64,000 nt of DNA from Bradyrhizobium sp. 4 (GTDB lineage: Bacteria; Pseudomonadota; Alphaproteobacteria; Rhizobiales; Xanthobacteraceae), in NCBI RefSeq assembly GCF_023100905.1, contig NZ_CP064686.1, positions 2,914,001 to 2,978,000 of the forward strand. The letters are read 5' to 3'. The notes under the pieces are model-generated. The model saw only the letters and a list, made by a program, of their open reading frames with translations. It ran no database searches and was not told the origin of the DNA. The position numbers and the translations under genes are program-made. This document shows, one piece after another, positions 38,730 through 47,739 of this stretch. Position 1 is the first letter of the stretch. Every line of letters starts with the position of its first letter.

Positions 38730-40435
38730 CCTCATCGGACCGTAGATCGCGCCGGCCCTTCCTGTTTCCGCCCGCGGCTTGGCTGGCGGGGTATCACAGT
38801 GCCTGGCTGCGTTCGGACGCGATCGCCGGAATCACCCTCGCGGCTTATGCGATCCCCGTGTCACTGGCCTATGCCACGCTGGCGGGCCTGCCGCCCCAGA
38901 TCGGAATCTACGGCTACATGCTCGGCGGCATCGGCTATGCGCTGCTCGGGTCGTCGCGCCAGCTTGCGGTCGGTCCGACCTCGGCGATCTCGCTGATGAT
39001 TGCGGCGACGGTTGGGACATTGTCCGGCGGAGACGCGGCGAAATACGCCGAGATCGCAAGCCTGGCCGCATGCGCGGTGGCGCTGCTGTGCCTGACCGCA
39101 TGGTTGTTCAAGCTCAGCGTTCTCGTCCGCCTGGTGAGCGACAGTATCCTGGTCGGCTTCAAGGCCGGCGCGGGACTTACCATCATGATGAGCCAGTTGC
39201 CGAGCCTGTTCGGCGTCGCCGGAGGCGGTCACAATTTTTTCGATCGCGCCATCAAGCTCGCCGGTCAGCTCGGCGGCATCAATTGGCTGGTTCTGGCGAT
39301 CGGAGCCCTCGCCCTCTTGTTCCTGTTGGTGGGAGAACGGCGGCTGCCCGGAAGGCCGGTCGGGCTCACGATCATGGCGTTGTCGATTGTCGTGGCGACA
39401 TTGCTTGGCCTTCCGTCCCTTGGCGTGCCGGTCACCGGGAAAATCCCAGAGGGATTGCCGGCTATCGGGTTGCCGAGTTTTGGCCTGTTGGAGCCCGACG
39501 AGCTCTTCCCGCTGGCTGCGGGATGCGTGCTCCTGGCCTATATCGAAGGCGTCTCCGCCGCCCGCAGCTTTGCTGCCAAACACGGCTATGCGCTCGATGT
39601 CCGGCAGGAGTTTTTGGGGCTGGGCGCGGCGAACCTCGTTACCGCCTTCGGCCACGGCTATCCCGTGGCCGGCGGGCTGTCGCAATCCGCGGTCAACGAC
39701 AATGCCGGAGCGCGCACGCCGCTGGCCCTGGTGATCTGCTCGGTGACGCTTGCGCTATGCCTGCTGTTCTTCACGGGGTTGTTGACGAACCTACCCAAGG
39801 CAGTGCTTGCGGCGATCGTCTTTGCCGCCGTCTACAGGCTGGTGGACATCCGCGCGCTGTTGCGAATGTGGCAAGTCAGCCGCATCGACTTTCATGCCGC
39901 GGCGATTGCGCTGCTGGCCGTGTTGCTCCTGGGGATATTGCAAGGCGTCCTGCTGGCGGCTATTGCGTCGATCGTTCTGCTGCTGGCGCGGGCCTCGCGT
40001 CCGAATGTCGCATTCCTCGGCCGGCTCCCCGGTACTGGCCGTTACTCCGACAATGCGAGGCACGATGGCGTCGAGCCATTGGTCGGCATCATCGCGTTTC
40101 GACCCGAAGCCTCGCTGCTTTACATCAATGCTGAAACGATCCTGGAAACAGTGTTAGGCACCTTGCCGCTATCGGTCGGCGTCAGGCTGGTTGTCTGCGA
40201 TCTGTCGGCATCACCCTACATCGATCTGGCCGGCGCGCGCATGTTGCATGATCTCTATGACGAACTCGCCTCCCGAAATATCACCTTCCGCATCGTCGGC
40301 GCGCACGCGCAATTGCGCGATCTGCTGCGGGCTGAGGGGCTGGCGGAAAAGACCGACAGCGGGGCGTGGCTTCGTTCGGTCGACAGCGTGATCGGGGAAA
40401 GCATGACCGGACAATCATCTGATCCCAATCCATAG
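38726..40435 (+). CDS. SulP family anion transporter with STAS domain
   Basis: This 569-residue transporter has the SulP membrane domain (about 15-435; SLAYATLAGLPPQIGIYGYM and LAVGPTSAISLMIAATVGTL are diagnostic; AYIEGVSAARSFAAKHGY follows) and a C-terminal STAS domain (about 450-560; DLSASPYIDLAGARMLHDL). SulP proteins carry sulfate, bicarbonate or dicarboxylates; the substrate cannot be told. The start is ATG 38726, overlapping the DUF1275 stop. The open frame begins further upstream but that part is out of frame with DUF1275. Confidence 0.92.
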   Translation: MTSSDRRSRRPFLFPPAAWLAGYHSAWLRSDAIAGITLAAYAIPVSLAYATLAGLPPQIGIYGYMLGGIGYALLGSSRQLAVGPTSAISLMIAATVGTLSGGDAAKYAEIASLAACAVALLCLTAWLFKLSVLVRLVSDSILVGFKAGAGLTIMMSQLPSLFGVAGGGHNFFDRAIKLAGQLGGINWLVLAIGALALLFLLVGERRLPGRPVGLTIMALSIVVATLLGLPSLGVPVTGKIPEGLPAIGLPSFGLLEPDELFPLAAGCVLLAYIEGVSAARSFAAKHGYALDVRQEFLGLGAANLVTAFGHGYPVAGGLSQSAVNDNAGARTPLALVICSVTLALCLLFFTGLLTNLPKAVLAAIVFAAVYRLVDIRALLRMWQVSRIDFHAAAIALLAVLLLGILQGVLLAAIASIVLLLARASRPNVAFLGRLPGTGRYSDNARHDGVEPLVGIIAFRPEASLLYINAETILETVLGTLPLSVGVRLVVCDLSASPYIDLAGARMLHDLYDELASRNITFRIVGAHAQLRDLLRAEGLAEKTDSGAWLRSVDSVIGESMTGQSSDPNP

Positions 40436-40563
40436 GATCCGCCCGACTTATTGGCAGGTCGGCTCTGATGCGATCTCACCATCGTCCTCGATCCGTCATG
40501 CGGCAGCGCTTTGGACGATGTCGCACCGGAAATTACTCCAGGCCTCTTCAAGATGCTCGACCC

Positions 40564-40577
40564 TTGACTTGGATCAA
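40564..40577. promoter_or_regulatory. FixK/FNR box (one mismatch)
   Basis: TTGAC-TTGG-ATCAA lies 69 bp upstream of the decarboxylase ATG, the usual spacing here. The rest of the 204-bp intergenic region (40436-40639) shows nothing else recognisable. Confidence 0.6.
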
Positions 40578-40639
40578 TAGACCGAGGTGAGCGGGCACCA
40601 CGATCCTAGCCGCGACATCGCAAAGATCCGGAGAGAGAC

Positions 40640-43393
40640 ATGTCCAAGGACGCCAAGGCTGCAGAAAAGCGCATCGATCAGTTCATTTCCGGGCCCGGCG
40701 GCCGGGCGGACGACTGGCGCGATCTGGTCGAAGCAGCCAAAGCATGGGCGCGCGCCGGCGATCGCGCCAGGTACGATGCGGCACTGGCCGATCTCTCCGT
40801 CATTGAAGAGTTTCACGGGTATCCTGGGCTACAACTGATGGCCGCTTTGCGCGAAGCGGCCTCGGCCGGGGATGCGGCGGGTTCACTTGGTCTTGCGACG
40901 CGGATTACGCAGGCCCTGATGACAAGATCCTTCCGCCAACATGCCGGCGATTGGGATCCCAAGGACGACGGCAGTGGCGACGCACCCGAACTCGTGTCCT
41001 CGACTTTCGGCTCACATGCAGCTCGGCGACCCTATTTCGAAACGTTGGTCGTCACCGGCATCTCCTCCGAGAAGTGGCCGGCTCTCGCTGCCGAATGGCG
41101 CAAGTTGCGCCGTCCGGTCGATTCTTTCGTCTATGAGCCGGTGATCGTCGGCAGCCTCGAGGACGCCTTCTGCGCGACAATGCTCAACCCCAATATCGCC
41201 GCCGTCGTCATCAACGAAGGTTTCGGCCTGCGCTCGCGTCACGACGCGCCGATACTCCGCACCATGACCGCCGCCGCCGGCATCAATGACGAGGCGGACG
41301 CGTCCGCGCTCCGGCTCGCGCACGTCATCAAGCGGGTCCGTCCCGAGCTCGACATCTATCTGATGTCGAATCGCGACGTGGAGGCAATGGCGGGGAACCC
41401 CGAAGCCAATGTGGTCCGGCGGATATTCTACTCCATCGAAGAGCTCCTCGAACTCCATCTCTCTATCCTCGAAGGGATCCAGGACCGCTTCGATACGCCA
41501 TTCTTCGACAATCTCAAGAAATACGCGCAACGCCCGATCGGCACGTTCCACGCGCTGCCGATCGCTCGCGGCAAGTCTGTCTTCAGGTCGGATTGGATCC
41601 GCGATATGGGCGAGTTCTACGGCTTGAACCTGTTCCTGGCCGAAAGCAGCGCGACCACCGGCGGCCTCGACAGCCTGCTGGAGCCGACCGGCACCATCAA
41701 GAAAGCACAGGACAAGGCGGCGCGAGCGCTCGGCGCCGATCGCGTGTTCTTCGTGACCAACGGCACCTCGACTTCAAACAAGATGGCAGTGCAGGCGCTG
41801 CTTGGGCCGGGCGACATCGCGATCGTCGATCGCAACTGTCACAAGTCGCACCACTACGGCATGGTGCTGGCCGGCGCCCAGCCGATCTATGTCGAAGCGT
41901 TCCCGATGACGGAGTATTCGATGTACGGCGCGGTGCCGCTGAAGACCATCAAGCAGGCGCTGTTGAACGCGAGGGCCGACGGCAGGCTGGACCGCGTCAA
42001 GATGCTCGACCTGACCAACTGCACCTTCGACGGCCACATCTACAACACCCGACGAGTGATGGAGGAGTGTCTCGCGATCAAGCCGGATCTGATCTTCCTG
42101 TGGGACGAAGCCTGGTTCGGCTTCGCGCGCTTCTCGCCGTTCCTGCGGCGACGGACCGCGATGGGCGCCGCCAACGAGATCGAGGCCTGGATGCACGACT
42201 CGAAATCGGTCGCGGCTTACGAGAAGCAGCAGGCCGAGCTCGGCAAGACTCCGTCGGACGAGGTACTGCTCAAGACTCGTCTCATCCCGGATCCGCGTCA
42301 GATTCGGTTGCGCGTCTACCAGACCAACTCGACCCACAAGTCGATGTCGGCGATCCGGCAGGGCTCGATGCTCTCGGTCAAGGACGTCGAATTCCACACC
42401 GTCGAGCAGCAGTTCAAGGAGGCGGTGTTTACGCACGCGTCGACCAGCCCCAACCAGCAACTCATCGCGAGCCTCGATGTCTCGCGGCGCCAGATGGAGC
42501 TTGAGGGCTACGGTCTCGTCGCCAACGCAATCGAAATCGCGTTCGCGATCCGCAGGGCGGTCAACGGCAATCCGCTGATCTCGAAATACTTCCGGATTCT
42601 CGGCGCGGACGCGATGGTGCCGGCGCAATATCGCCAGAGCGGCTTCACCGACTATCTCGCAACAGGCATGAACTGGGCGAGCATCCTGAAGAGCCTGGAC
42701 GACGACGAGTTCTGCCTTGATCCGACCCGCATGACCTTGGTGTGCGGCACCGCCGGCTACGACGGCACGCAGTTCAAGGGCATCCTTGCCAATGATTACA
42801 ATATCCAGATCAACAAGACGTCGCGCAATTCGGTGCTATTCCAGTCCAACATCAACAACACCCGTAGCGATGTTGCGCATCTGGTGAGGGTGCTGGCCGA
42901 GATCGCGGGCGAGGTCGACCGCGGGCTGGTTCAGGGCGGCGCAAATGCGAAGAAGACCTTCGAGGCTCGGGTCAAAAGCCTGATGACCGATGTGCCCGAC
43001 CTGCCGAACTTCTCGCAGTTTCACGACAGTTTCCGTGGCGATGCCGGCACCAAGACCAACGAGGGCGACATCCGCAGCGGCTTCTACTCGGCCTATGACG
43101 CAGCGGGATGCGAATATATCCGGCTCGGCGATTCCGAGATCGACCGTCGCCTCAAGGCCGGGCCGGACCTCGTCTCCGCGAGTTTCGTGATCCCGTATCC
43201 GCCTGGCTTCCCGATCATGGTGCCGGGGCAGGTCATCACCCAGGAAACCATCGACTTCATGCGCAAGCTCGATGTGAAGGAAATCCACGGCTACGACGCC
43301 AAGGAAGGGCTGAAGCTCGTACGCGCCGAAGCCCTGGCAAAGATCGGTCGGCCCAAGCCCGGCGCCGCGCCGAAGCTGAAGGCCGCATCATAA
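40640..43393 (+). CDS. Orn/Lys/Arg decarboxylase family PLP enzyme
   Basis: This 917-residue fold-type I PLP enzyme has an N-terminal extension (1-120), a response-regulator-like wing domain (about 135-290; DAFCATMLNPNIAAVVINEG), the PLP domain (about 300-690) and a C-terminal domain (about 760-895). The Schiff-base lysine is in TNSTHKSMSAIRQGS, and the PLP-phosphate and ring-contacting parts are TNGTSTSNKMAVQALL and FLWDEAWFG. It releases CO2 from an amino acid to give an amine. The following gene is an AspT-like exchanger 14 bp away, suggesting decarboxylation coupled to antiport. Substrate (arginine, lysine, ornithine or another) is not clear. Confidence 0.88.
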   Translation: MSKDAKAAEKRIDQFISGPGGRADDWRDLVEAAKAWARAGDRARYDAALADLSVIEEFHGYPGLQLMAALREAASAGDAAGSLGLATRITQALMTRSFRQHAGDWDPKDDGSGDAPELVSSTFGSHAARRPYFETLVVTGISSEKWPALAAEWRKLRRPVDSFVYEPVIVGSLEDAFCATMLNPNIAAVVINEGFGLRSRHDAPILRTMTAAAGINDEADASALRLAHVIKRVRPELDIYLMSNRDVEAMAGNPEANVVRRIFYSIEELLELHLSILEGIQDRFDTPFFDNLKKYAQRPIGTFHALPIARGKSVFRSDWIRDMGEFYGLNLFLAESSATTGGLDSLLEPTGTIKKAQDKAARALGADRVFFVTNGTSTSNKMAVQALLGPGDIAIVDRNCHKSHHYGMVLAGAQPIYVEAFPMTEYSMYGAVPLKTIKQALLNARADGRLDRVKMLDLTNCTFDGHIYNTRRVMEECLAIKPDLIFLWDEAWFGFARFSPFLRRRTAMGAANEIEAWMHDSKSVAAYEKQQAELGKTPSDEVLLKTRLIPDPRQIRLRVYQTNSTHKSMSAIRQGSMLSVKDVEFHTVEQQFKEAVFTHASTSPNQQLIASLDVSRRQMELEGYGLVANAIEIAFAIRRAVNGNPLISKYFRILGADAMVPAQYRQSGFTDYLATGMNWASILKSLDDDEFCLDPTRMTLVCGTAGYDGTQFKGILANDYNIQINKTSRNSVLFQSNINNTRSDVAHLVRVLAEIAGEVDRGLVQGGANAKKTFEARVKSLMTDVPDLPNFSQFHDSFRGDAGTKTNEGDIRSGFYSAYDAAGCEYIRLGDSEIDRRLKAGPDLVSASFVIPYPPGFPIMVPGQVITQETIDFMRKLDVKEIHGYDAKEGLKLVRAEALAKIGRPKPGAAPKLKAAS

Positions 43394-43407
43394 TAAAGGG
43401 GACGGAC

Positions 43408-45108
43408 ATGCAAGGGTTTTTCACGTTCTTGCAGCAGAACCCGTTTCTGTTGCTGTTCTTCGTCGTCGGGCTCGCCGTCTGGATCGGCCGGGCCAGCATC
43501 AAGGGGTACGGCCTCGGCATGGTTGCCGGCGCCATCGTAGTGGGCGCAGCCCTTTCGGTCTGGGCCTCGACCTACGGCGTGAAGCTTGAGCTCAACACCT
43601 TTGCCAAGAGCCTCTTCTACTATCTGTTCATGTATGGCGTCGGCCTGCGCGTGGGGCCGTCCTTCATCAACAGCCTGAAGGGCGATGGGCTGAAATTCTG
43701 TATCCTTGCCCTGGTGTCGAGCGTCCTTGGTCTGGCGCTTGTCGTCATCTGCTCAAAACTCTTCGCGCTGCCGATCGGGGCTGCCGGCGGCATGCTGGCG
43801 GGGTCGCAGACCATGTCGGCCGCGATCGGTTCGGCCGAGCAAGCCATCACCTCCGGTGTCGTGAAGCTTCCTGACGGCATGAAGGCCGAGGACGCGTCGG
43901 GCATGATCGCGCTGTCCTACGGCATCACCTACATCTGGGGCACGGTCGGCATCATCTTGATCTGCAAGTACCTGCCGCGCTGGTGGGGCGTCGACGCCAA
44001 GGCGGCTGCCAGGCAGTACGAGCAGGAGTTCGGCGTCAAGGATCTCGAAGGCGGCGGCCTGACGGGTTACCGGCAGTTCGGCCTGCGCGCCTACCGGCTC
44101 GAAAACCCGGCCCAGGTCGGCATGAGCATCGCCAAATTCCGTGTGATGAATCCCGAATACCGCATCGTCAACGTGGCGCGCGGCGGAGAGCCGCAGGGCG
44201 CCGATCCCGAATTCGTCCTGCAAAAGGGCGACGTCGTCGCGCTCGGCGGCTCGACCGAACATCTGACCGACAAGATGGGCCTGATCGGTCCCGAGGTTGC
44301 CGACGCCAAGGCGCTCGGCATTCCCATGGATCAGGCGGACATCCTCGTCACCAACAAGGAGATGGCCGGACGGACCTTTGAATCCTTCCGCGATACGGCC
44401 ATCGCGGGCCAGCTGCAGGTCACCAAGGTGGAACGTGGCGGCGTACAGATCCCTGCGGGTCTCAAGACTGAGTTGCAGCGGATGGACATCGTCTCGGTGG
44501 TCGGCATCAAGTCGGCAGTCAGCGAGCTCGGTGAGATGTGGGGACGTATTGCGCGGACCAACACCTCGACCGACCTGTTGACGCTTGCCTCAGGCATGAT
44601 CATCGGCTTCCTGATCGGGATGATCGAATTTCCAGCCTTCGGCGCCAAGATCGGCCTCGGCAATGCCGGTGGATTGTTGCTGTCCGGCGTGATCGTCTCG
44701 TCGCTGGTCTCGCGGCTCCGCTTCTTCGGCAATACGCCGAACGCGGCGCGCAACGTGCTGGAGGATCTCGGCCTCGTGGTCTTCGTCGCCATCGTCGGTA
44801 TCAATGCCGGCGCCGGACTGTTGGCGCAACTCACGGGCGCGGTTGCCTTGAAGATCTTCGTCGCCGGCTTCATTGCCTGCACGATCCCGCCGTTCATCGT
44901 CTGGGCAATCGGCTATCACGTGTTCAAAATCAATCCGGCCGTGTTGATGGGCGGCGTTGCCGGTGCGCGGTCGCACTCCGGTCCGTGCCGTGAAGCCGCG
45001 GTGGAAATCCAGAGCTCCGTGCCCTGGATCGGATTCCCGGTCGGCTACGCGGTGTCCGGCATTCTGCTCACCGTGTTCGGCTACTTCGCGATGATCCTGG
45101 CTCAATAG
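43408..45108 (+). CDS. AspT/YidE-like transporter with TrkA-C domains (2)
   Basis: This 566-residue protein has the same plan as gene 36236-37924: five helices (about 5-175), paired TrkA-C domains (about 215-385, with RIVNVARGG, FVLQKGDVVALGG and MDIVSVVGI), and five C-terminal helices ending FGYFAMILAQ. ATG 43408 follows AAGGGG. It is the likely precursor/product antiporter for the decarboxylase just upstream, a layout like the aspD-aspT operon of Tetragenococcus. Electrogenic exchange with decarboxylation would create proton motive force. The coupling is inference. Confidence 0.9.
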   Translation: MQGFFTFLQQNPFLLLFFVVGLAVWIGRASIKGYGLGMVAGAIVVGAALSVWASTYGVKLELNTFAKSLFYYLFMYGVGLRVGPSFINSLKGDGLKFCILALVSSVLGLALVVICSKLFALPIGAAGGMLAGSQTMSAAIGSAEQAITSGVVKLPDGMKAEDASGMIALSYGITYIWGTVGIILICKYLPRWWGVDAKAAARQYEQEFGVKDLEGGGLTGYRQFGLRAYRLENPAQVGMSIAKFRVMNPEYRIVNVARGGEPQGADPEFVLQKGDVVALGGSTEHLTDKMGLIGPEVADAKALGIPMDQADILVTNKEMAGRTFESFRDTAIAGQLQVTKVERGGVQIPAGLKTELQRMDIVSVVGIKSAVSELGEMWGRIARTNTSTDLLTLASGMIIGFLIGMIEFPAFGAKIGLGNAGGLLLSGVIVSSLVSRLRFFGNTPNAARNVLEDLGLVVFVAIVGINAGAGLLAQLTGAVALKIFVAGFIACTIPPFIVWAIGYHVFKINPAVLMGGVAGARSHSGPCREAAVEIQSSVPWIGFPVGYAVSGILLTVFGYFAMILAQ

Positions 45109-45139
45109 CTCGGCGTCACAACCAGAGGAAATAAAACTC

Positions 45140-45577
45140 ATGAGAAAAGTCGCAATCTATGCCGCCCTGGTCGCCTCGCTGGCAGGCGTCGCCGGCTTCA
45201 GCACGCCCTCGCGGGCAGAGACCGGTCAGGTGGCCGTTGTCTTCACCAAGGGCGGTTTCATCGTTGGTGTCGGTGGCGGCGAGGGCGTTCTGCTGCTCCG
45301 GGGCCACAAATATCCCTTCACCGTCTCGGGCATGAGCGTCGGCTTCACGATCGGCGCCTCGACCACCAAGCTGGTCGGCCGCGCCCTCAACCTGAGGGGG
45401 CCGGAGTCGATCGAAGGCTCCTATGCTGTGGGCGGGGCGGGCGGTGCCATCGCGGCCGGCGCAGGTGCCGTTCAGCTGCAAAACGGCAACGGCGTGATTC
45501 TGCAGCTCAGCGGACCGAAGGTCGGAGCCGAGCTGTCAGCTGCGGTGGGGGGCGTGACGATAAGTTTGAAGCGCTAG
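45140..45577 (+). CDS. Secreted protein, possibly EipA/SYLF-like
   Basis: This 145-residue protein has a signal peptide (MRKVAIYAALVASLAGVAGFSTPSRA) and a Gly/Val-rich beta domain: KGGFIVGVGGGEGVLLLRGH, FTIGASTTKLVGRALNL, GSYAVGGAGGAIAAGAGA. It resembles the DUF1134/EipA or SYLF families in pattern, but I cannot place it with certainty. It is the third gene of the decarboxylase operon (31 bp gap, AGAGGAA ribosome site). It is followed by a hairpin that may terminate the operon. Confidence 0.7.
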   Translation: MRKVAIYAALVASLAGVAGFSTPSRAETGQVAVVFTKGGFIVGVGGGEGVLLLRGHKYPFTVSGMSVGFTIGASTTKLVGRALNLRGPESIEGSYAVGGAGGAIAAGAGAVQLQNGNGVILQLSGPKVGAELSAAVGGVTISLKR

Positions 45578-45597
45578 AGCGGCAGTCGGGCCGCTTT
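45578..45597 (+). terminator. Possible terminator hairpin
   Basis: AGCGGC-AGTCGG-GCCGCT-TT is a perfect 6-bp stem directly after the stop codon of gene 45140-45577. The T tract is only two bases, so termination may be weak or Rho-assisted. Confidence 0.45.
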
Positions 45598-45754
45598 GGC
45601 GGTCGCGGCGTTCAAGCCAGAATGGCGGCTGCTTCTCTCAGGCACGTAAGTCAGGGAAGCGGCCGCAGATCAGCGCCAGGTTCGGGTGCCAACCGCGTTT
45701 CGCGAGGCATCGTCGAAAAGCGGATCACGGCACCCATACCGAGGAGGACATGCC

Positions 45755-46207
45755 ATGCTTCGTTATCTCCTAGCTCTTGCTGCAACCTTCGTTCTTCTCA
45801 CGGCCACGCTCATTCCTGATGACGCCTATGCCCGCCGCGGAGGCGGTGGCGGCTATCGCGGAGGTGGAGGGGGCATGCGCGCCGGAGGTTTCCATGGCGG
45901 CGCCGTTCACGCCGGTCGGATCCATGGCGGAGGCGGACGCCATTACGCAGGAGGTCCGCGGCCAAGCCATCCGATCGCCGGTCGTCCGGGTCGCCCCGGT
46001 TACCCTGCTGCGGGCCGTCCCGGCCGTCCGATCGCCGGTTATCCTGGAGGCTATCCGCGATATGGCTATCGAGGCGCGGCTTACGGTGCTGCTGCCGTCG
46101 GTGCGGCCGCCGCCGGCGCCTATGGATACTACAACAACAACTACAACAACGGTTGTTATCAGGACACGTATGGCAACTGGGTCTGTCCCAATCAGTACCC
46201 GTATTGA
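45755..46207 (+). CDS. Gly-rich secreted protein
   Basis: This 150-residue protein starts MLRYLLALAATFVLLTATLIPDDAYA (signal peptide) at ATG 45755 behind GAGGAGG. It continues with a RRGGGGGYRGGGGGM tract, HGG/AGRPGRPG repeats, an Ala/Gly hydrophobic patch and a C-terminal CYQDTYGNWVCPNQYPY with two cysteines. It is similar in style to other rhizobial secreted Gly-rich proteins. The function is unknown. It converges with ppk2 across an 82-bp gap containing an imperfect hairpin. Confidence 0.75.
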   Translation: MLRYLLALAATFVLLTATLIPDDAYARRGGGGGYRGGGGGMRAGGFHGGAVHAGRIHGGGGRHYAGGPRPSHPIAGRPGRPGYPAAGRPGRPIAGYPGGYPRYGYRGAAYGAAAVGAAAAGAYGYYNNNYNNGCYQDTYGNWVCPNQYPY

Positions 46208-46253
46208 AAGAATGCGTTGCTGACGGGCCCGGCGAAGTCCGTCGGCAGCATCG

Positions 46254-46282
46254 ATCGGACCGCGCCCGCCGTGCGGCCCGAT
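46254..46282. terminator. Possible bidirectional terminator hairpin
   Basis: ATCGG-A-CCGC / 9-base loop / GCGG-C-CCGAT forms a 9-bp stem with one mismatch between two convergent genes. It has no clear T run, so the call rests on position and symmetry only. Confidence 0.35.
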
Positions 46283-46289
46283 CACCTCG

Positions 46290-47090
46290 TCAATAGCGTT
46301 CGGTGACGAAGTTCATCCCGCGCAGGACCGCCTGGTCATTGTAGCGCCCCTTGTCTGAACGCTTCGGCAGCTTCACCTTGTCCTTCTTGATCCGCTTGTG
46401 CGGGATAGCCTCCAGGATGTGCGCGATACAGTTCAGCCGCGCCCGCCGCTTGTCGTCGGAGCGAATGATGTACCAAGGCGCGTCCTTCGTGCTCGTCTTC
46501 TTGAGCATCAGGTCGCGCGCGCGCGAATAATCATACCAGCGTTTAAAGGATTCGAGGTCCATCGGACTCAGCTTCCATTGCCGCACCGGATCGTCAATGC
46601 GGGCGTTGAAGCGGCGCTCCTGCTCGTCCATCCCGACCTCGAGCCAGATCTTGATCAGGATGATGCCGCCGTCGATGGCGTACTTTTCCATCTGCGGGCA
46701 GAGCGCGAGGAAACGATCGTGCTCGGCGGGCGAGCAGAACCCCATGACATATTCGACGCCGGCGCGATTGTACCAGCTCCGGTCGAAGATCACGATCTCG
46801 CCGCCGGCCGGAAACTGCTTCATGTAGCGCTGGAAGAAAAGCTGCGTCTTTTCGCGATCCGATGGCGCCGGCAGCGCCACCACCCGGAATACGCGCGGGC
46901 TGACCTTTTCGGTGATCGCCTTGATCGTACCGCCCTTGCCGGCCGCGTCGCGGCCTTCGAACAGGACGATGACTCGAAGCTTGTTTTCCTTTACATAATC
47001 CTGGAGATGGCAAAGCTCGATCTGGAGCTTTTCGAGCTCCTTCTCGTAGTCCTTGCGTTTCATCCGCTCTGAGGCTTCGTCCTTTGCCAT
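46290..47090 (-). CDS. ppk2: Polyphosphate kinase 2 (PPK2 family)
   Basis: This 266-residue P-loop kinase phosphorylates nucleoside di- or monophosphates from polyphosphate. Walker A is FEGRDAAGKGGTIK (about 45-58), Walker B is VIFDRSWYNRAGVEYV (about 99-114), and the lid carries basic residues (MDEQERRFNARIDDP; WKLSPMDLESFKRWYDY). Length fits single-domain PPK2. It follows gene 47127-47579 by 36 bp, so both probably come from the FixK box at 47650. Making ATP/GTP from polyphosphate would help when oxygen limits respiration. Confidence 0.94.
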   Translation of the reverse strand: MAKDEASERMKRKDYEKELEKLQIELCHLQDYVKENKLRVIVLFEGRDAAGKGGTIKAITEKVSPRVFRVVALPAPSDREKTQLFFQRYMKQFPAGGEIVIFDRSWYNRAGVEYVMGFCSPAEHDRFLALCPQMEKYAIDGGIILIKIWLEVGMDEQERRFNARIDDPVRQWKLSPMDLESFKRWYDYSRARDLMLKKTSTKDAPWYIIRSDDKRRARLNCIAHILEAIPHKRIKKDKVKLPKRSDKGRYNDQAVLRGMNFVTERY

Positions 47091-47126
47091 GCCGCTCCGC
47101 CTTCTCTTAACTCGGCCGAAACGTGA

Positions 47127-47579
47127 TCAGTCGCCCCAGGAAATGATGACGCCGATGTCGCCGGGCACGCCGTCAGGAAAATCGATGACCTGATAGCCGA
47201 TGCGATAGCCGCGAGGCTTGAGGTATTCGGACCAGAGCTCGAAGATCTCTTTTGGAATTCCCGTCAGCGTTTTCTCCCAGCCCGCCTCCATTTGGTTGAT
47301 CGCGCGGCCCTTGTCGGTGCACAGGGTGTTCGGGAAGCGATAGACCTGCACTTCGGTCAGGCCGTTGCGAACCGCGCGCTGGATGATGGTCGAGGCGAGC
47401 TTGATTTTCTCCTCCTCGGATTTGCCGGACGGTTTGCTCAGCCGTTCGATCAAGTCGCGCTTCTCGGCTTCGGCCGCGGCGGCGAGGCGAACATATTCCT
47501 CGGCCTTTCTGGCTTCCTCGAGTGCAGCTTCCTTGCGAATTTGCAGTGCGTTGGGAATGAGCTCATCGATGCCGGGCAT
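47127..47579 (-). CDS. Conserved hypothetical protein upstream of ppk2
   Basis: This 150-residue soluble protein has a charged N-terminal helix (IRKEAALEEARKAEEYVRLAA by position 14-34), a middle part (KLASTIIQRAVRNGLTEVQVYRFPNTLC) and a C-terminal domain with EIFELWSEYLKPRGYRIGYQ. There is no signal peptide. Similar proteins are, by recall, found in bradyrhizobia with no known role. It heads the ppk2 operon with a perfect FixK box 77 bp upstream. Confidence 0.75.
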   Translation of the reverse strand: MPGIDELIPNALQIRKEAALEEARKAEEYVRLAAAAEAEKRDLIERLSKPSGKSEEEKIKLASTIIQRAVRNGLTEVQVYRFPNTLCTDKGRAINQMEAGWEKTLTGIPKEIFELWSEYLKPRGYRIGYQVIDFPDGVPGDIGVIISWGD

Positions 47580-47649
47580 GACTGGTACGTTCCTGGCTTG
47601 CTGTGGGAGCGGAGTCAGGGCTAAGCTAGGTTTCGCGCCGTTCGGACCT

Positions 47650-47663
47650 TTGATTCATATCAA
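47650..47663. promoter_or_regulatory. FixK/FNR box (perfect), divergent
   Basis: TTGAT-TCAT-ATCAA is a perfect match. It is 77 bp upstream of the hypothetical-ppk2 operon (minus) and 83 bp upstream of the DUF3302-HlyD operon (plus). Confidence 0.75.
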
Positions 47664-47739
47664 GCAATTTTCTCACCTGCGCGGCCACGGTAACGAGCCG
47701 GCGCGCAGACCGCCCTGATCCCTTCTGTGGAGGCGACCA

